From contig NW_001914886.1 of NCBI RefSeq assembly GCF_000208925.1, forward strand, positions 38,924 to 102,923: DNA of 64,000 bases, written 5' to 3'. Position 1 is the stretch's first letter; each line of letters opens with the position of its first letter. Below are positions 52,052 to 63,601 of this stretch, one piece after another. Source of the DNA: Entamoeba histolytica HM-1:IMSS. Taxonomy: Eukaryota > Evosea > Mastigamoebida > Endamoebidae. The notes under the pieces are model-generated. The model was given only the letters and a program-made list of their open reading frames with translations. It ran no database searches and had not been told where the DNA came from. A program made the translations under genes and the position numbers.

Positions 52052-53110
52052 ATGAGTGATAAAGAGTATATGAGCAGTTGTGATCCAGACGAAGAATTAG
52101 ATTTAAAAATTGCAAAGAAATATGATATTGTACAAAAAATAGGTAAAGGGGCATATGGAGTTGTTTGGAAAGCTGTAGATAAAACTACTCATGAAACTGT
52201 TGCTTTAAAAAAAATATTTGATGCATTCCAAAATGCCACAGACGCTCAAAGAACATTTAGAGAAATTATGTATTTACAACGAATGGATCATGAAAATATA
52301 GTTCAATTAGTAAATGTAATGAAAGCAGAAAATAATAAAGATATTTATTTAGCCTTTGAATATATGGAAACTGACCTTCATGCAGTTATTAGAGCTAATA
52401 TATTAGAAGATATTCAAATTCGATACATTATTTATCAGTTATTAAAAGCCTTAAAATACCTTCATAGTGCTGGAATTGTTCATAGAGATATTAAACCATC
52501 TAATTTGTTACTTAATTCTGACTGTCTTCTTAAAGTTGCTGATTTTGGATTAGCTCGTTCTCTTGATAAAGAAACTCTTCAAACAGATTACGTTGAAACC
52601 CGATGGTATAGAGCTCCAGAAATTTTATTAGGTTCACAACGTTATTCTTTTGCAATTGATCTTTGGAGTGTAGGGTGTATTTTAGGTGAAATTATTAATG
52701 GTAAACCTTTATTCCCTGGAAGTTCTACATTAAATCAATTAGATAAAATTATTGAAGCTACTGGTCAACCTTCAGCTGAAGATCTTGAAGTTATTGATTC
52801 TCCACTTTCAATGAATCTTTTATCAAGTCTTCCACAACGTGAAACAAAAGGGTTAGCAGAGATTGTTCCAAAAGCTTCAGACGATGCTTTAGAATTAATG
52901 GAAGAATTATTAACATTTAATCCTGAAAAACGTGCAACAGCAGAAAAAGCTCTTGAATCTACATTTGTTGCTGATTTTCATGACCCAAATGATGAACCAT
53001 CAGCACCAGGTAAAATTACAATTCCAATTACTGATAATCATAAGTATTCAATCAATAATTACCGTGGTTCATTATATGTTGAAATAATGAGAAAATATCC
53101 ACAAAATTAA
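52052..53110 (+). CDS. MAP kinase of ERK7/ERK8 (MAPK15) type
   Basis: 352 residues, almost all kinase domain. Glycine loop GKGAYGVV at 31-38, catalytic Lys53 in ALKK, the family-specific run IFDAFQNATDAQRTFREIMY at 55-74, HRD at 144-146, DFG at 164-166, activation motif TDY at 178-180 and APE at 188-190. Phosphorylation of Thr and Tyr of TDY would switch it on. ERK7-type kinases in other organisms have a long C-terminal tail and TEY; here the protein ends about 25 residues after the kinase core and has TDY. No intron. Substrates unknown; the class is linked to autophagy, secretion and, in ciliates and animals, cilia, which Entamoeba lacks. Confidence 0.93.
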   Translation: MSDKEYMSSCDPDEELDLKIAKKYDIVQKIGKGAYGVVWKAVDKTTHETVALKKIFDAFQNATDAQRTFREIMYLQRMDHENIVQLVNVMKAENNKDIYLAFEYMETDLHAVIRANILEDIQIRYIIYQLLKALKYLHSAGIVHRDIKPSNLLLNSDCLLKVADFGLARSLDKETLQTDYVETRWYRAPEILLGSQRYSFAIDLWSVGCILGEIINGKPLFPGSSTLNQLDKIIEATGQPSAEDLEVIDSPLSMNLLSSLPQRETKGLAEIVPKASDDALELMEELLTFNPEKRATAEKALESTFVADFHDPNDEPSAPGKITIPITDNHKYSINNYRGSLYVEIMRKYPQN

Positions 53111-53483
53111 TACTTTTTCTCTCAATTGAATTTTTTACTATTTCTTTTTTTTAATATACACATTTTTCATAAATTCATTGATCTTCTTCGGTTTAATCGG
53201 AAATAACAAAATATTCCTCTTTTAACAAATTTATAATCTGTAGATTAATTTAATTCTGATAAAATCTATGAACAAATTATGTTTAGTTAAGATAAATTAC
53301 TTATTGTGCTTGTTAAAATTAGACTTAGACTCAATACACTACTATTCATTCATTGTTTTTCATACACAAATGGAATATTTGTTATTATTAATTATATGGT
53401 TATAAGTTTAATGGTTGGTAGATTTACTTATAATCAATTGAAACGAACAATATAAATAATAAGGGTTATTTTGCTTTTTGTTT
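53111..53483. other. Intergenic downstream of the MAPK gene
   Basis: T-rich 3' region that starts with pyrimidine runs after the stop; no feature seen. Confidence 0.35.
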
Positions 53484-53747
53484 ATGATTAAACAGTTAAT
53501 CCAAGTTGGAAAACCTCTTATTTACTATTTAACTTAATGTGGCATTATTCTTACAGATAGTCATAACGTTAATACCCTTGGAAATTGGTATTATATTACT
53601 TCTAATGGAAAACAACTTAATCTGTATGAAGAAAATTACATAGAATCAGAACAAAATATTTCACATTTTTCTTTTTTCTGGTTTGTAACCATGATATTGA
53701 ACTACAAATTCTTCAATATGAATAAACGTTATTTTGTTGATGTATGA
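53484..53747 (+). pseudogene. Possible small gene fossil
   Basis: An ATG-started frame (MIKQLIQVGKPLIYYLT) is interrupted once by TAA and continues CGIILTDSHNVNTLGNWYY, ITSNGKQLNLYEENYIESEQ and on to a TGA, 87 codons in all. The second half is protein-like in composition with Trp, His and Gly. An intron with acceptor TTCTTACAG near 53556 is also conceivable. Family unknown. Confidence 0.3.
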
Positions 53748-55750
53748 TATAATTTAAAATTTTAATTGGTTTCTTTTTTTATTCTTTCATCACTATAATT
53801 AGTGTAAAGTATTATTTATCTACGTAATGTTTCTTATTTTAAAAAAAATACTAAAATTCGTTTATTCTTAGAGATTTAAATCAAATAAATATTAATACCA
53901 TGTCTACATATTTACAATAAAACGAATCATAATTATTTATTTTGTTGTCAACATTTCTAAAGTTATTATTAACTTGTTATTTATTTATTTATTCTTTATA
54001 AATAACAAAAAATAATAATATTTATGAATATCATTCACTAATTGATGCATTTCTATTACTATTATTCAACATTTCATTTTACATCTCTTATTCTCTTATT
54101 TTCTCATATTTCACAATTACTCAACAAATGAAAATGAAATTTACTTTTAATAATTAATATTTCATTATAACTATGTTGATGTTTCTCAATAAATCATTTT
54201 TTAAAGTGTTTTGAATGTTTCAAATAAATAATATATATTAAATTGTCATTTTATATCATTTGAATATGTACTATTGTTATTAATCAATTTGTGAATGAAT
54301 TATATCAATCATCAGTCAATATATTGAATAAAATTGAATATGTTTATTTATAATTTCTTATTCATTTGATATTAATTATTATATTTCTCATTCAGTTTCT
54401 GTTTAAATTGAATGAAAGTAAATTGATTTAAATGAAAGTTATTAAATAAAATAATATCAATGATTATCTCAGAAGATTATTTGTATTTTTATCAAAATTA
54501 AAAGTAGATGGAATGATTGTATTTAAATGTTAGTACATCAATTAATAACCATAAAATTCAATTTATTATTACCATTAATACAATTCTCATTTATTTTTAA
54601 AACAAATATATTTGAAATAAAACACTTAAATAAGATAATGTTAATAAATGATAAAAAAGATAATACAAATATAATTAATATTAATGAAGATCAAAATAAT
54701 AAACAAATTAATGAAATATGAGAAGGGAGATATTGTAATGAATATAACACTGTAATAATGTTAATTCAAAAAAATTTCAATGAAATAAAATAATAATAAA
54801 AATAAAATAATAAATATTTTATACTAAATAATTATAATAATAAAACTATAAATATTAACTATTTCATAATTAATTTCAATATAATTTCTTATTAATATTT
54901 AAACTATTTCATTATAATATCTACTAATACAGAAAATTGTTTTTATGTGGTTTTGGTTTTTCTTTTAAAAAAGATTGAATGAAACCAAAAGGATGAAATA
55001 AGAAAATAAACCATTTCAATACTGTTTAATTGATAATATTATTCTTCTACCAATATTAAGAGAAATTGGTTATTTTCAATACTCAAGTCAAATAAAAGTT
55101 TTTAAGAAAATAAGAGTTTCATTATTTGTAACAAAAAGATATGAAAGTACATTTGATTTATATTTAACTCTTTTTACACATTAAAACAATTTCTCTTTGT
55201 TAAATGACAACATTGTTTAGTTTTATATTTTATTATTATTTTTATTTACAAAAAATTACTTTATCACAAATGTATCAGAATAGCTGATAATAATTTTTGT
55301 AATTGCCATTCATCAACCTTAGTAGTATTGCCACATACCACTACTTGGGAAATAATGTTTTTAAAAATTTTTTAGCATTTCTTCTATTTTATTATCATCA
55401 ACTCTTATTTGTATTGGACAATTATGGTTAGAAAATTTATTTGTTTAATAGAGTCAAACATACTTTTTCTAAAATGTACTTTGTTTTTATCATTTACATT
55501 CCCCTTTCATAAAAACCACAGAAAATTTTATGAAAATAAAAGAAAAAGACAAATGGAACAGTTGTTTTATTTGATATCAATATTTATAGAACAAAAAGAC
55601 ATAAATTATTTTATATAAAATAATAAAGATAATTATTAATGAGGTAATAATTAAACAACGAAATCATTAATGTTTTATAAAATAGAATATGAAATAATAT
55701 TAACAACAATAAAAGGAAATTAAACGAATAATAAAATTGTTAAAACTAAA
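53748..55750. other. Intergenic, 2 kb
   Basis: Extremely AT-rich; 54400-54850 and 55550-55740 are A-rich with little C. No credible ORF. Confidence 0.5.
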
Positions 55751-55978
55751 ATGAAAATCTTTGTTGAGACATTTACTGAAAATGCTATCAAATTAAAAGT
55801 AAAACTAATTGATTCTATTGATGGTAGTAAATCCACGACTTAATAAAAAGAAAAAATTTCACTAAATTGACAAATATTAATTTTTGTAGGAAAACAATTA
55901 GAAGAAGGAAAGATACTTTTAGATTATAACATTCAAAAAGAATCAACATATCGTTTAGTATTAGGAATATGAGGATGA
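55751..55978 (+). pseudogene. Full-length ubiquitin pseudogene
   Basis: 76 codons align with ubiquitin from Met1 to Gly76 without a single insertion or deletion. The start reads MKIFVETFTENAIKLKVKLI and the end [20 protein letters not shown] then YRLVLGI. Five codons are stops: positions 30, 31, 38, 74 and 76, and the central helix end is badly mutated. Lys48 and the DYNIQKEST strand are kept, while the C-terminal RLRGG is destroyed. It is a monomeric unit, not part of a polyubiquitin run. An alternative reading with an intron over the middle (acceptor TTTTTGTAG) would delete the helix and still lack RGG, so I prefer pseudogene. Confidence 0.9.
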
Positions 55979-56949
55979 TATTAACTTATTAATTTTAATA
56001 TTGAAATTTTTTTCTTTTATCTAAACTCATTGATAACATAAACTTTCATTAAGTTATTTGATTTATTTTCTTCTTTTTGTATTAGTTGGTTTTCTTCAAC
56101 CATTTTCTATAGTCTGTTCAGTATTTCTCTTTTTCATTTATTGAAATGTATAAATAAAAAGAATAGAAAGGTAAAGTTAAGGTTATTAATGATAATGTGT
56201 TTTAAGTGCTTTGTTTGGTACTGAATAAAATAATAAAAATAACGAGTTAGTTTATTTTTCTTTAAATAACTCAATTAATTTTTATTGAACCTATACTTTA
56301 TATGATTTAGATAAATCAACCATTTACGAGGTAATTAAGTTTGTATTCATTTATAGTATGGGTATACATTTATATATACTTCCTTTTCCTTGTTGGGGTT
56401 AAGATAAACGCTGATTATTTTTCTTTTATAATCGACTAAAAACCGTTTTAGTTGTAAAGAAATACTATGTATGGTTAATACAAAAATACTCCCTAACAAT
56501 TCAAACTAGCATAATAACTTGTTTTCTTGTTGTTTATAAATTTATAACATTATTTAAAATTATAGAAAATATGGAAAACAGACTATTGATTAAGAGAGTT
56601 TTGTTAATTATTGTAAATGGAAATGAATTATTAACTAAAAGGTATTGGTTTGGTTCTTCATTTTTTATGTTGAAAAAAGAAATTTTTACCAATAAGATGA
56701 AAAATAATGAATTTTTATTTTTTTTTCTGTCAATACAAGAAATTCTTTGTGTTTTGTTTTCATTATAAATTAACAGAATTTAGATATTTTCATATTTTAG
56801 TTATCTTATCAATACATTTTTTATTTGCATATGATTAATTTTGTTGTCTGTCAATAATTAAAGAAATAATAAAACGTTCTTATTACATTTTTCTATTTTT
56901 TTGTCTTCAATTTGTTCATAAAAACCACTAATAATATCAATAGTTTCAA
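55979..56949. other. Intergenic
   Basis: AT-rich. A 65-codon plus-strand frame at 56571-56768 is Leu/Phe/Lys-rich with no supporting feature and is probably chance. The 3' end of the minus-strand kinase lies next to it. Confidence 0.4.
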
Positions 56950-59900
56950 TCAATTATTACTGTAAACTGTTTCTAACATTCTTACAATTTTATCTATCGT
57001 TATTCTTTCTTTTGGTTCTTGTTCCCATGACTTTTCAATAATTTCTTTAATATCTTCTTCTACTTCTTGTATTATGTTTGGTCGTTTACCTATTGTGATT
57101 GTATCTGCTATTGACCATGGATGTGGATATAATGTTTTAGGAAATGGATCTTGCCATGTAATGATTTGTAACATTGTTATTGAAAATGAATATATATCTG
57201 ATTGCATTTTGTAATGTTGACGATTTAATATTTCTGGTGCCATGTATTTTGGTGTTCCTATCCCTTTTGTGAATGTCATATTTGTCATCATCATATTAAT
57301 GTTTCTTGCACTTCCAAAATCCGTTAATTTACAATTAACTTCAATGTTATCATCAAGTGATACAACAAGAAAATTAGCTGGTTTAATATCTCGATGTAAT
57401 ATTCCATTTGAATGAAGATATGAAATTCCTTTTGCTCCATCTATCATAAATTTGATTCTTATTTTCTTTGGTATTTCTGTAATGTTTCTTTTGTTCATTA
57501 TATCTTGTATTGATCCATATTTTGCAAACTCTGTTACCATACATATTTTATTAGGAATAAATACTGCTCCATAAAAATGAATGATATATTCATCTCGAAA
57601 TTTATCTAACATTGCTACTTCTTTCTCAAATTCTTTCTTTTTATCTTCACTTTTCTCAATTTGTTTCATTTTCTTAATTGCTACTTTATTTCCTCTAAAT
57701 TCTCCAACATAAACAATTCCAAATGTTCCTTCTCCTATTTTCTTTTCTTCTTTTATTTCATCAGGATCAAGTCGTGTTGATATTTCTGTTTCTCCTTCAA
57801 TAGAAATACTTTTGATTGTTTCTTCTTGTGCTTTATTAAGTGTTTTACTAATTATCATTATTTTATCTTTGATTTTAGTTGTACATTTGATTGTAATGAA
57901 TACTTCAAATTCACATGCATATCCTCCTTCAATTGTAATGACATTTGGGTTTGTTCTAATTGAATATTTCTCATTTTCTTCTTTACTACTTATTTGTATC
58001 TTCATCTTTTCTTTCTTTGAATTTCCAATACAAATCAATTCTCGTATTTCTTCATTCACTTTAATTTCTTCTCCTTCTTGAAGTTCAATTTCTTTCTTAT
58101 TTGTTAATATTCCATCTCCAAGTGATATGAATTTGATATTTGATTGTGTTATTTTGAATATTGTTGTTGTTTTCTCTCGTTCTTTCTTTTCTTTTCTCTT
58201 CATTATGTAATTAACCATCATTATTATCATTACAATTGTTATCATAATGATAATAACTATAATAATGACAATTATCATTATCATCCACCATACTACTTCT
58301 TTATTACATTCATTTCCTTCTTCATTCGTTCCATACCAAAATGAACATTTCCAACATTTATTATTCTTTACTTCTTTACATTTATTAATATCTAAATAGT
58401 AGATACATTCTTTATTTTTTAATATATATTCATTTTCACAACTATTACATTCATTCTCTGTTGAACATCTTGTACAATTCTCTTTACATTTCGAACATTC
58501 TTTATTTATTAAATAATATCCTTCTGAACATTCTCTACATCCATATTCTTTATCTATTTCTCCTTTACATCCTTTAACTTCGTCTATTGATTTACATTCT
58601 CCTATCCAACTCATGAAATATTCATCTGCACATGTTATACATTTATCTTTTTGATTGCATGTTTCACACATTCTTTCACATATTTCACATCCTTTTCCAT
58701 TTCTATAATATCCTTTATTACATATTCCACACCCACTTCCATCTGCTAATAATTGTAAACATGTTCCATTTAATTCTTTATTTGATTGACATGTTCTATT
58801 ACTACTTAAATATGTATCACTAGAACAACTCATACAATATGTAGCTGAACCATAACATGTTGTACAATTATCATCACATTTTGAACATTTCATATTTGTT
58901 GTTAAATAATATCCATCTAAACATCGTTTACATCCATATGTATTTTGTTCTTCACACTTTTCTATTGTTGTATTAATACATTCTCCTTTTGAATTAAGTA
59001 ATAGTTCATTTGAACATTCAACACATTTTCCATTAACATATGATTCATTTGAACAATTTGAAATATTGGAATTACATTTTCCATTTTGATCTTTTATCTT
59101 TCCTTCTTCACATGTTTTATTTATACATTTATTATTATCTAATCGTTGGTTATTTTTACATTTTAATTTAATACCATCTGAATTACATATTGCTGATTTT
59201 GTACATTCTATACATGTATTATTCTTGATGTATTTTCCATTTTCACAATATATTTCTTGGTTCTTTCCATTTTGATTCTGTTTTTTACTAACACATGTTC
59301 CATTATTTAATGTATATTCATTTGAACATGAAACACATTCATTTCCTTCATAATAACATTCTTTTTCTTCATCTTTAACACATGTATTATTTTCTAATTT
59401 ATGTCCATTTGAACATTTTAAACAATAATTTCTTTCTGACTTCTTACAATTATTCATTCTTTTGCATTCTCCATTTTCTTTGACATATCCTTCTTTACAT
59501 TGATAACAATGCGGTTCATTTCCAAATTTACATATATTTTTAGGTTTAGTACAAAGTCTTGTATTTAAATTAATATAATATCCATATTCACATTCAACAC
59601 AATGACTTTGATTTCCAACAATACAATTTGGTTGTAATGACTCACATTCTTTCATTGAATTAAGATAATATCCTTTTTCACAATGAATACATTCAATTAC
59701 ATTTTCTTTGTAAATCATACTATCACAGTGATAATCATTCTTGCAATAACCAAATGTAATTCCTCCCATACCAATAAACATTATTTGACTTTTCATTGAT
59801 GATGTTGTTTCTGAAAACTTTATTTTGTCTAAAATTGATAATGGCTTTGATGAAGAAATTATTACTGTTGAAATTGACTTGTCACTATCTTCTACTTCTT

Positions 59901-60879
59901 TAATTAATGTTACTGTACCTTCATTTGATTTTCCAATTGTTAAAGTAAATTCAATTCTTTGATATGGTTCTTTCATTCTATAAATGTTGAGAGTTGTTTG
60001 ATTTGTAGATTCATATTTTAACCATTGATTAGGATATGTATAAACTGTATGAATCTTTGATGAGTTATAGTTATTGATGATAACATAATTATTAGTTGAT
60101 AATGAGATCAAATAATTATCATTAGGTAAAGATAATAAAGATACATATACGGTAATAACAAATGAATTAAAGTCATCTTCATCGTCTTTTGTAAATGTAC
60201 GTGTACATTCTGATGTTATGTCATGAATTATAATATTATTTTCGTAGAAATAACGAACCATCCCACTACATGTTTGAATTAAAAGATTCAGTTGAAGTAA
60301 TGATGAGATAAAGGTTCCTTTATGTGATGATATCAAATACTTTATTCCATAATCTGGTGTTATTCCCAATAAACTGTTGGTTGAAGAAAAGTAAGTTCGT
60401 TGAATTGGTAAATGATAATTATTATCATTATTATCATTTCCTGAAACATATATTATATCAGCATCTCCAGTTATTTTTGATGGACTATTTCCATTGTAGA
60501 AATCAAAGTTAATATAATTGAATGAATAGGAGTTTTTAATCAAATGAAGTTCAAAATCTGTTTCAATATTTTTAAAATATAGATGAGAACAGCAACTAGT
60601 TAAGTTTTGTACTAGTTCTATAGTAACATTACGTGCCTTGAAAATATGTGTTGATGAACCAAAAAAAATGTCATTATTAACAGTTGAAAATCTAATTATC
60701 ACTGACTTATATTTAGAATAATCATATAAATAATTATCTATGGAATAAGAGTCTGTACTACAACCAGAACTACTAATATAAATTATTGCATTATTGTCTG
60801 TTTCTTTTTGGCACAATGTTTCTCCAAAGCAATAAGAAATTAAAGTCAGCAATAAAAAATAATATGTCATAAATGACAT
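56950..60879 (-). CDS. Receptor-like transmembrane kinase (TMK) with CXXC-rich ectodomain
   Basis: 1309 residues. A signal peptide (about 1-19) is followed by a beta-rich, Asn/Ser/Tyr-rich region to about 375, then about 480 residues of C-x2-C repeats (for example CIHCEKGYYLN, CVECSNELLLN, CTRCSTENECNSC), a long TM segment at about 861-891, a beta-sandwich-like linker, and a tyrosine kinase-like (TKL) kinase domain at about 1040-1300. The kinase has GEGTFG at about 1047, Lys at about 1068 in VAIKK, HRDIKPAN at about 1161, DFG at about 1187 and APE at about 1213, so it looks active. It matches the Entamoeba TMK family, thought to sense extracellular or phagocytosed ligands. GGAACTAG just upstream of the ATG is a GAAC-like element. 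Confidence 0.93.
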   Translation of the reverse strand: MSFMTYYFLLLTLISYCFGETLCQKETDNNAIIYISSSGCSTDSYSIDNYLYDYSKYKSVIIRFSTVNNDIFFGSSTHIFKARNVTIELVQNLTSCCSHLYFKNIETDFELHLIKNSYSFNYINFDFYNGNSPSKITGDADIIYVSGNDNNDNNYHLPIQRTYFSSTNSLLGITPDYGIKYLISSHKGTFISSLLQLNLLIQTCSGMVRYFYENNIIIHDITSECTRTFTKDDEDDFNSFVITVYVSLLSLPNDNYLISLSTNNYVIINNYNSSKIHTVYTYPNQWLKYESTNQTTLNIYRMKEPYQRIEFTLTIGKSNEGTVTLIKEVEDSDKSISTVIISSSKPLSILDKIKFSETTSSMKSQIMFIGMGGITFGYCKNDYHCDSMIYKENVIECIHCEKGYYLNSMKECESLQPNCIVGNQSHCVECEYGYYINLNTRLCTKPKNICKFGNEPHCYQCKEGYVKENGECKRMNNCKKSERNYCLKCSNGHKLENNTCVKDEEKECYYEGNECVSCSNEYTLNNGTCVSKKQNQNGKNQEIYCENGKYIKNNTCIECTKSAICNSDGIKLKCKNNQRLDNNKCINKTCEEGKIKDQNGKCNSNISNCSNESYVNGKCVECSNELLLNSKGECINTTIEKCEEQNTYGCKRCLDGYYLTTNMKCSKCDDNCTTCYGSATYCMSCSSDTYLSSNRTCQSNKELNGTCLQLLADGSGCGICNKGYYRNGKGCEICERMCETCNQKDKCITCADEYFMSWIGECKSIDEVKGCKGEIDKEYGCRECSEGYYLINKECSKCKENCTRCSTENECNSCENEYILKNKECIYYLDINKCKEVKNNKCWKCSFWYGTNEEGNECNKEVVWWMIMIIVIIIVIIIMITIVMIIMMVNYIMKRKEKKEREKTTTIFKITQSNIKFISLGDGILTNKKEIELQEGEEIKVNEEIRELICIGNSKKEKMKIQISSKEENEKYSIRTNPNVITIEGGYACEFEVFITIKCTTKIKDKIMIISKTLNKAQEETIKSISIEGETEISTRLDPDEIKEEKKIGEGTFGIVYVGEFRGNKVAIKKMKQIEKSEDKKKEFEKEVAMLDKFRDEYIIHFYGAVFIPNKICMVTEFAKYGSIQDIMNKRNITEIPKKIRIKFMIDGAKGISYLHSNGILHRDIKPANFLVVSLDDNIEVNCKLTDFGSARNINMMMTNMTFTKGIGTPKYMAPEILNRQHYKMQSDIYSFSITMLQIITWQDPFPKTLYPHPWSIADTITIGKRPNIIQEVEEDIKEIIEKSWEQEPKERITIDKIVRMLETVYSNN

Positions 60880-61832
60880 TTCTAGTTCCAGTATTTAAGT
60901 ATTTAAAGAGAGGTTATCTACTTGATTTAAGGACCTTATTCTATACTTTTTGTTCAACACTTGGAATATTCTTTAAAACAACTATGTTTTTGTTTTCATT
61001 CACATGTTATTTCTGCATGTCTCATTACAGAAAGATTAAAATTTTGAACAACTAAGAGTTAAAATTTAATAAAATCTTTTCAAGATATAAACATTTCCTT
61101 TTTTAATTTATTTTTATTTTTATATTCCAACTACACAGGTAATATTCTTTGTTAGTTAATGTTCAAAAATAAATAAAGATATTTATAAATAAATTGACGT
61201 AATTTTGTTGTCTTAGATTAAAATAAATTAATGGAGTTCCTTTTATCGTGTAACAGAAGTTTATAATGTGTAATTGAAACAAATCAATAAAATTGACGTT
61301 AAACAAAACTATATTCACAACAGTCAAAACGTCAAATTAAAAAATCAATTTTATTTCACTTTAGATACCAAAATTTTAATTTATAAATTTTTCATTTTAT
61401 CACTCAAATTTACTTGGTTTTATTTATTTTCTTTTACCTTCTTAATAACTGAGTTACTGTAAAACTTAGTACTAGTTTTAATGTATAATAAAGTGGTAAA
61501 GATAGTGAAACAGTGTGACGACAATGAAATAGAAACTAATAATGTGAAGGATAGGCTAACTGATAAAATTATTTCAATTGAAGAAATGAATATAGATGAT
61601 AATATCAAATCATTTTGAAGAATAAATTAAAAGAATAGATGATGAAAATTTTAATAAGAATGAATGAAAAGCATTTTAATAATTATAATAATTATTTTAT
61701 ATTCTTAAAGTGATACAGGAATTGTAAATAATGAGATATACGTATTTAAAGAGACTTTATTGATATTATTTATGTATTGAACAAGACTTACAAAACCAAT
61801 AAAATACATGAATAAATTATGTATTAAAAACT
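60880..61832. other. Intergenic
   Basis: Contains the TMK promoter at its left end. An ATG-started 45-codon plus-strand frame at 61481-61618 (includes VKDRLTDKIISIEEMNIDDN) is protein-like in composition and could be a small gene or exon fossil; unsupported otherwise. Confidence 0.35.
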
Positions 61833-62969
61833 TTATTTTGATTTTTTTGAGGAAGATTTGAAGAAAGCAAGAGGAATTTTATAAAGAGTCTTACAATCAT
61901 TTCCAAGAGCAACTAAATAAGGGTCAGTTTGGTTATTAACACATTCTATCCTAGCAAGTGAAATCTTTGTTCCTTCTTTTTCTAATTTAATTTCTTTTTC
62001 AACAAATAATGATTTATCTGCAATATTAATAATACGAATACTCTTATCGAAAATAACACCTATTTGACTATCTGAAATAATACAGAAATCAATAAATTTA
62101 GTACTATTGATTGCTTTTATTATTTTAAAAGAAGAATTAAAAATTGATAATATTTTTGTTTCACTATCATTTACAAAGAGATAATCATGACTTGCTCTAA
62201 CCTTGATAGGATCTTTAAATTCTATTTTCGAATTTATTTGTTTTAATGTCTTTCTCTCTTCTCCATCTTTATAAGTTAATCCATGTGGACAAACACTTAC
62301 TATTTGACCCATAAATTCACAGCATGATTTAGCAGAAATATTAACTTTATTAACTTCTTCATCTTTTGATGTAATAATTCCATTATCCGTTCCAAGTAAA
62401 AGAGTTCCATTTTCTGTAAATCCAATATCATTAACAATTTCATTTGGAATATTTGCAAGAATGTTTTTACTTTCGTTTAATTCAATTACTCCATCTTTAC
62501 GGTCATAAACAACTATTACCCCTCCATTAATTCCAAATGTTGTTTGTTTGTCTGGAATTTCACAAATTTCTGTAATAGCTGATCTCTTTTCTTTTGGTAG
62601 TATTGGTAATATTTGTAACACTTTTTTTGGTTCTTCTTTCACACTATTTTGATTTATAGAAGAAGAGCTTTGTTTGACTTCTTGTTGTTTATGTTCTGTG
62701 TCTTTATAAGACGATGAACTTCTTGTAGAAATGTTCTTATTTTTTTTATCAATCATCTCTTGAATTGAAGCATCGTAGTCTTCTGGAAGAACAAGGTATT
62801 TATTAAATGTAGCTTTGACAATATTTTCAATAGTTTTTGGTAATGTGTTTTGTATTTCTGTTATTTGGATTAAAGAATTAACAGATGTTTGGATTGACTG
62901 AACCATTTTTTGTAATTGATCAATTTTTTGACTTAACTCAAGATATTGCTGTGGGGTTATATCTGTCAT
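61833..62969 (-). CDS. Coiled-coil protein with beta-rich C-terminal half
   Basis: 378 residues. Residues 5-50 form a coiled coil (LELSQKIDQLQKMVQSIQTS). Residues about 80-115 are a Ser/Lys/Gln-rich disordered linker. From about 130 onward short beta strands recur with turns (GGVIVVYDRKDGVIEL, GTLLLGTDNGIITSKDEE, SIRIINIADKSLFVEKEI), the look of a degenerate WD-like beta-propeller of four to five blades. The C-terminus ends in a basic SSSKKSK. I do not recognise a family. The intact frame and non-random composition support a real gene. Confidence 0.8.
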   Translation of the reverse strand: MTDITPQQYLELSQKIDQLQKMVQSIQTSVNSLIQITEIQNTLPKTIENIVKATFNKYLVLPEDYDASIQEMIDKKNKNISTRSSSSYKDTEHKQQEVKQSSSSINQNSVKEEPKKVLQILPILPKEKRSAITEICEIPDKQTTFGINGGVIVVYDRKDGVIELNESKNILANIPNEIVNDIGFTENGTLLLGTDNGIITSKDEEVNKVNISAKSCCEFMGQIVSVCPHGLTYKDGEERKTLKQINSKIEFKDPIKVRASHDYLFVNDSETKILSIFNSSFKIIKAINSTKFIDFCIISDSQIGVIFDKSIRIINIADKSLFVEKEIKLEKEGTKISLARIECVNNQTDPYLVALGNDCKTLYKIPLAFFKSSSKKSK

Positions 62970-63601
62970 TAAAAAATAATAATTTTTAAGATTTTTTCTA
63001 AGAAACTATAAGATTTTTTTTCTCTGTAAGTCTTTTTTCATGTGAAAAATAAACAAGTTTTTCAGGAATAATTGATATTTCAAAGTCAAAAAAAAACATT
63101 AACTATTTTATTCTTCAATCATTTTTACAGAAAGTAGTAGTTTTATAATAGAAACTTTGTTGTTAATACTGATTGCAGAAGTAATAATCACATTAAAATT
63201 ACTTCTTTTACAAAATTTCAATAAAAAACAATTAATTTAAAATGATAAATAATAATTTCATTACAAAGAAAATAAAATAAAAACCTGTCATACTCTCAAA
63301 GTCTAACTATAAAACATAAAATTCACAAAGAAAAAATAAAATGATATGACAAGACATTTCTTTCATTTATGTAAGGGTAGAGAAAAAGAAAAGTATTATA
63401 AAAATATAATTCACATTAACTTATGAGAATAACATTGTCACCAAACAACAAATATTTGTCTAACATCAATTGAAAGAAATCAAAAACCGAGAAGAATCAA
63501 ATAAAAGATAATAAAACAAATATTTTAATAAAGAAAAAAAAAAAAAAGAAAAAAAAAAGAAAGAAAAAGAAACTAGAAAATAAATAAAAAAAAAAAAAGA
63601 A
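62970..63601. other. Intergenic, divergent promoter region
   Basis: 632 nt between divergent genes. The last 80 nt before 63602 are almost pure A and G on the plus strand, a purine-rich leader. No clear TATA or GAAC element seen. Confidence 0.4.

Noticed and set aside
56571..56768. 65-codon plus-strand frame
   Set aside because: Low-complexity Leu/Phe/Lys composition in AT-rich DNA with no other support.
63520..63601. A/G-rich run as a microsatellite or array
   Set aside because: No fixed unit; better read as the purine-rich leader of the gene at 63602.
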